From: Bacillota bacterium
Lineage (GTDB): Bacteria; Bacillota; Clostridia; Peptostreptococcales; Anaerovoracaceae
Length of the DNA stretch: 7,524 bases
Direction: 5' to 3'
NCBI GenBank assembly: GCA_016281165.1
Contig: JAEEIC010000176.1
Coordinates: forward strand, 1-7,524
Below are positions 6,388-7,524 of this stretch, piece after piece. A program made the position numbers and the translations under genes. Numbering within the stretch: position 1 is the stretch's first letter; each line of letters starts with the position of its first letter. Under the pieces are notes generated by a model. That model ran no database searches and was not told where the DNA came from. It worked only from the letters and a program-made list of their open reading frames with translations.

Positions 6388-6809
6388 ATCTTCTCGTAGA
6401 CCTCAAAGCTTATCATCTCGTGGGAAGAGCCGGCGAAGCTGCCGCCGCGGATAAAAGCGAAGTTCTCAAGGAGCCCGCCGTCAAAGCGCAGATCGGAAGC
6501 GTAGAGCCTGTTCCAGCGGTAGATGACGAGGCTGTCCGCCTTTTCAATATAAGGCTCAGGATCCTCAAGCTCGATCCAGACCCAGTCCCCGGGCCCGGCT
6601 TCGGAAAGTATATCGCCGCTGACCCTGCAGCAACCGGGTCTGAGCTTTTCGGCGTCGGAGAGCATGAGCCTGCCCGTATAGGGGCTCACCCAGAGCAGGC
6701 TGTCGCCGACGAGCCCCAGCAGATGGCGCCTCTGCAAAGCATCCCTCGTCTGCCTCCTGTGATTGAAGGCCATGCCGCCGTTATCGTCAAGACAAAGTAT
6801 GAGCTTCAT
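6384..6809 (-). CDS. Conserved hypothetical protein coupled to the endonuclease gene
   Basis: The 141-residue soluble protein has no signal peptide or membrane segment. Recognisable blocks are CLDDNGGMAFNHRRQTRD (6-23), PYTGRLML (43-50), RVSGDIL (62-68), AGPGDWVWIE (71-80), LVIYRWNRLYASD (94-106) and SSHEMISFEVY (128-138). I recall similar clostridial proteins of about 140 residues, some with dubious names such as ribonuclease Z, but no HxHxDH metal motif is present and I assign no function. The start at 6809 is set by GGAGG (6820-6816) 6 nt upstream; longer readings from 6854 begin inside the terminator. The stop overlaps the endonuclease ATG by 4 nt (ATGA), so the two are translated together and may work together. 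It is the first gene of its run. Confidence 0.85.
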   Translation of the reverse strand: MKLILCLDDNGGMAFNHRRQTRDALQRRHLLGLVGDSLLWVSPYTGRLMLSDAEKLRPGCCRVSGDILSEAGPGDWVWIELEDPEPYIEKADSLVIYRWNRLYASDLRFDGGLLENFAFIRGGSFAGSSHEMISFEVYEKI

Positions 6810-6828
6810 CCCAAACCTCCACATATAT

Positions 6829-6834
6829 ATTATA
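6829..6834 (-). promoter_or_regulatory. -10 box upstream of the five-gene run
   Basis: A perfect TATAAT on the minus strand is preceded by TTTTTGTG and lies 20 nt upstream of the ATG at 6809. With 17-nt spacing the -35 hexamer would be 6857-6852 (GGGATG), which is not consensus and lies within the terminator hairpin. A start near 6822 would leave a very short leader beginning just before the GGAGG. The -10 is clear; the promoter as a whole is less sure. Confidence 0.5.
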
Positions 6835-6837
6835 CAC

Positions 6838-6861
6838 AAAAACAGGGGGATCATCCCCCTG
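6838..6861 (-). terminator. Rho-independent terminator of copA
   Basis: CAGGGGGA pairs perfectly with TCCCCCTG (6861-6854 with 6850-6843, 8 bp, 3-nt loop) and is followed on the minus strand by five T residues (6842-6838). It lies 48 nt after the copA stop at 6909. Confidence 0.92.
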
Positions 6862-6879
6862 CCTTGTGTGAATTTTTGC

Positions 6880-6898
6880 GCCGCCCGCGAAAGGCGGC
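6880..6898 (-). repeat. Short GC inverted repeat in the copA 3' UTR
   Basis: GCCGCC (6880-6885) and GGCGGC (6893-6898) form a 6-bp stem with a 7-nt loop, 10 nt after the copA stop and ahead of the terminator. It is not followed by T residues on the minus strand, so it is more likely an mRNA-stabilising hairpin than a terminator. Confidence 0.4.
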
Positions 6899-6908
6899 TT
6901 CCGGGATC

Positions 6909-7524
6909 CTAAGCGACGCCCTTCACGACGTAATCCTGATCCTCGACAGCCTTCTTCATCACTTCGAAGGGCACGTCCTTGGACAGGGTGACGACGGCGG
7001 TGCCGGCCTCGTGGCTGCAGACCGCGCTCTCGACGCCGTCGATAGCCTCAAGAGCTTTCTTTACCCTGTTCTCGCAGTGCATGCACATCATTCCTTCAAC
7101 TAAAAGCGTAGTGGTCATCTCTTCATTCTCCTTTTCGTTTACAGTGATTTCATTCGATGTATCTTCCGCGGAAACTGCCGTGTCGCTTGCTTTTTCTTCC
7201 GCGGGAGCGGTCTCTATCCTCTTCCTCCTGATCCTGCGGTCTTTGGACGGATCGTGCACATTTACAAGGTTGAGCCTTAAGGCGTTCATGCAGACGCAGA
7301 AGCTCGAGAGGCTCATGGCCGCCGCCCCGTACATGGGCTTCATGGCGACGCCGTAAAGGCCTATGGCCAGAGGTATGCAGATCGCGTTGTAGAAGAAGGC
7401 CCAGAAGAGGTTTTGATGGATGTTCCTGATGGTCGCGCGGCTCATCCTGATAGCGGCGGAGACGTCCGTGAGGCTGCTCTTCATGAGGACTATATCGGCG
7501 GCGTCTATGGCGACGTCCGCCCCG
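6909..7524 (-). CDS. copA: Cu(I)-exporting P-type ATPase, C-terminal part with a C-terminal HMA domain (cut by window edge)
   Basis: The reading frame is open to the window edge; 205 codons are visible. It begins in the hinge after the phosphorylation domain (GADVAIDAADIVLM), which normally follows the GDGxNDxPAL motif. Two last membrane helices follow. The first has the FFYN pair (Tyr/Asn codons 7391-7386) and the second AAMSLSS (Met 7316-7314, Ser four residues later); in CopA enzymes these residues form the intramembrane Cu(I) site, so copper is the likely substrate. A polar acidic linker of about 45 residues follows (7250-7119). It leads to an HMA domain with GMMCMHC (cysteines at 7085-7083 and 7076-7074) and ends at TAG 6909. 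The enzyme sits in the cytoplasmic membrane and exports copper. A C-terminal rather than N-terminal HMA is notable; whether N-terminal ones also exist is not visible. Confidence 0.93.
   Translation of the reverse strand, partial: GADVAIDAADIVLMKSSLTDVSAAIRMSRATIRNIHQNLFWAFFYNAICIPLAIGLYGVAMKPMYGAAAMSLSSFCVCMNALRLNLVNVHDPSKDRRIRRKRIETAPAEEKASDTAVSAEDTSNEITVNEKENEEMTTTLLVEGMMCMHCENRVKKALEAIDGVESAVCSHEAGTAVVTLSKDVPFEVMKKAVEDQDYVVKGVA
7116..7133 (-). promoter_or_regulatory. Internal Shine-Dalgarno and ATG within copA, possible start of a free CopZ-like chaperone
   Basis: AAGGAG (7133-7128) lies 9 nt upstream of an in-frame ATG (7118-7116) at the junction of the linker and the HMA domain. Starting there would give a 69-residue protein (7118-6909) beginning MTTTLLVEGMMCMHC, the size and layout of a free copper chaperone CopZ. 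The linker codons here are Glu/Lys-rich (EKENEE), so the purine-rich site could also arise by chance. Confidence 0.4.

Noticed and set aside
5323..6399. 358-codon open frame on the plus strand
   Set aside because: It mirrors the endonuclease gene, has no domain resemblance, and is explained by the lack of stop codons opposite GC-rich coding DNA.
6384..6809. Ribonuclease Z name for the 141-residue protein
   Set aside because: No metallo-beta-lactamase metal motif (HxHxDH) is present and the protein is less than half the length of RNase Z.
6810..6854. Upstream starts giving 15 extra residues to the 141-residue protein
   Set aside because: They begin in the copA terminator or include the GGAGG ribosome site as codons; the ATG at 6809 is correctly spaced from it.

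Overview
All nine genes in this window lie on the minus strand, so the map reads right to left. The DNA is GC-rich. It uses many ATA isoleucine and AGG arginine codons, purine-rich Shine-Dalgarno sites (GGAGG, AAGGAG) and AT-rich sigma-A-type promoters. Together with the protein families seen, this suggests an anaerobic, probably gut-associated member of the Clostridia (Bacillota). That assignment rests on style and family resemblance only. No mobile element, CRISPR array, tRNA or rRNA was recognised.

Layout, in transcription order. (1) 7524-6909: the 3' end of a Cu(I)-exporting P-type ATPase (CopA) with an HMA copper-binding domain at its C terminus; it ends in a clear intrinsic terminator (6838-6861). 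(2) 6834-2969: a promoter-like -10 box, then a compact run of five genes: a 141-residue conserved protein of unknown function, a membrane-anchored DNA/RNA non-specific endonuclease (ATGA overlap), a D-cysteine desulfhydrase/ACC-deaminase-type PLP enzyme, a NimA-like FMN-binding protein, and a PP1-like/ApaH-like metallophosphatase. A GC-rich hairpin separates the PLP enzyme from the nim gene. (3) 2747-1971: a singly transcribed exported protein, probably with two OB-fold-like domains, with its own promoter and terminator. (4) 1926-1: a good promoter, then a membrane protein fused to a spermidine-synthase-like domain, followed 14 bp later by the start of a DUF2848 protein cut by the window edge.

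The genes do not form one pathway. Groups 1 and 2 contain plausible stress or detoxification functions (copper export, thiol amino-acid breakdown, nitro-compound/FMN chemistry). The nuclease and the OB-fold protein act outside the cytoplasm. The most interesting point is in copA: a strong Shine-Dalgarno site and ATG sit exactly at the border of the C-terminal HMA domain, so the same mRNA could also give a free 69-residue CopZ-like copper chaperone. The second is the tight coupling of an uncharacterised small protein with the nuclease. I found no convincing novel defence or mobile system.
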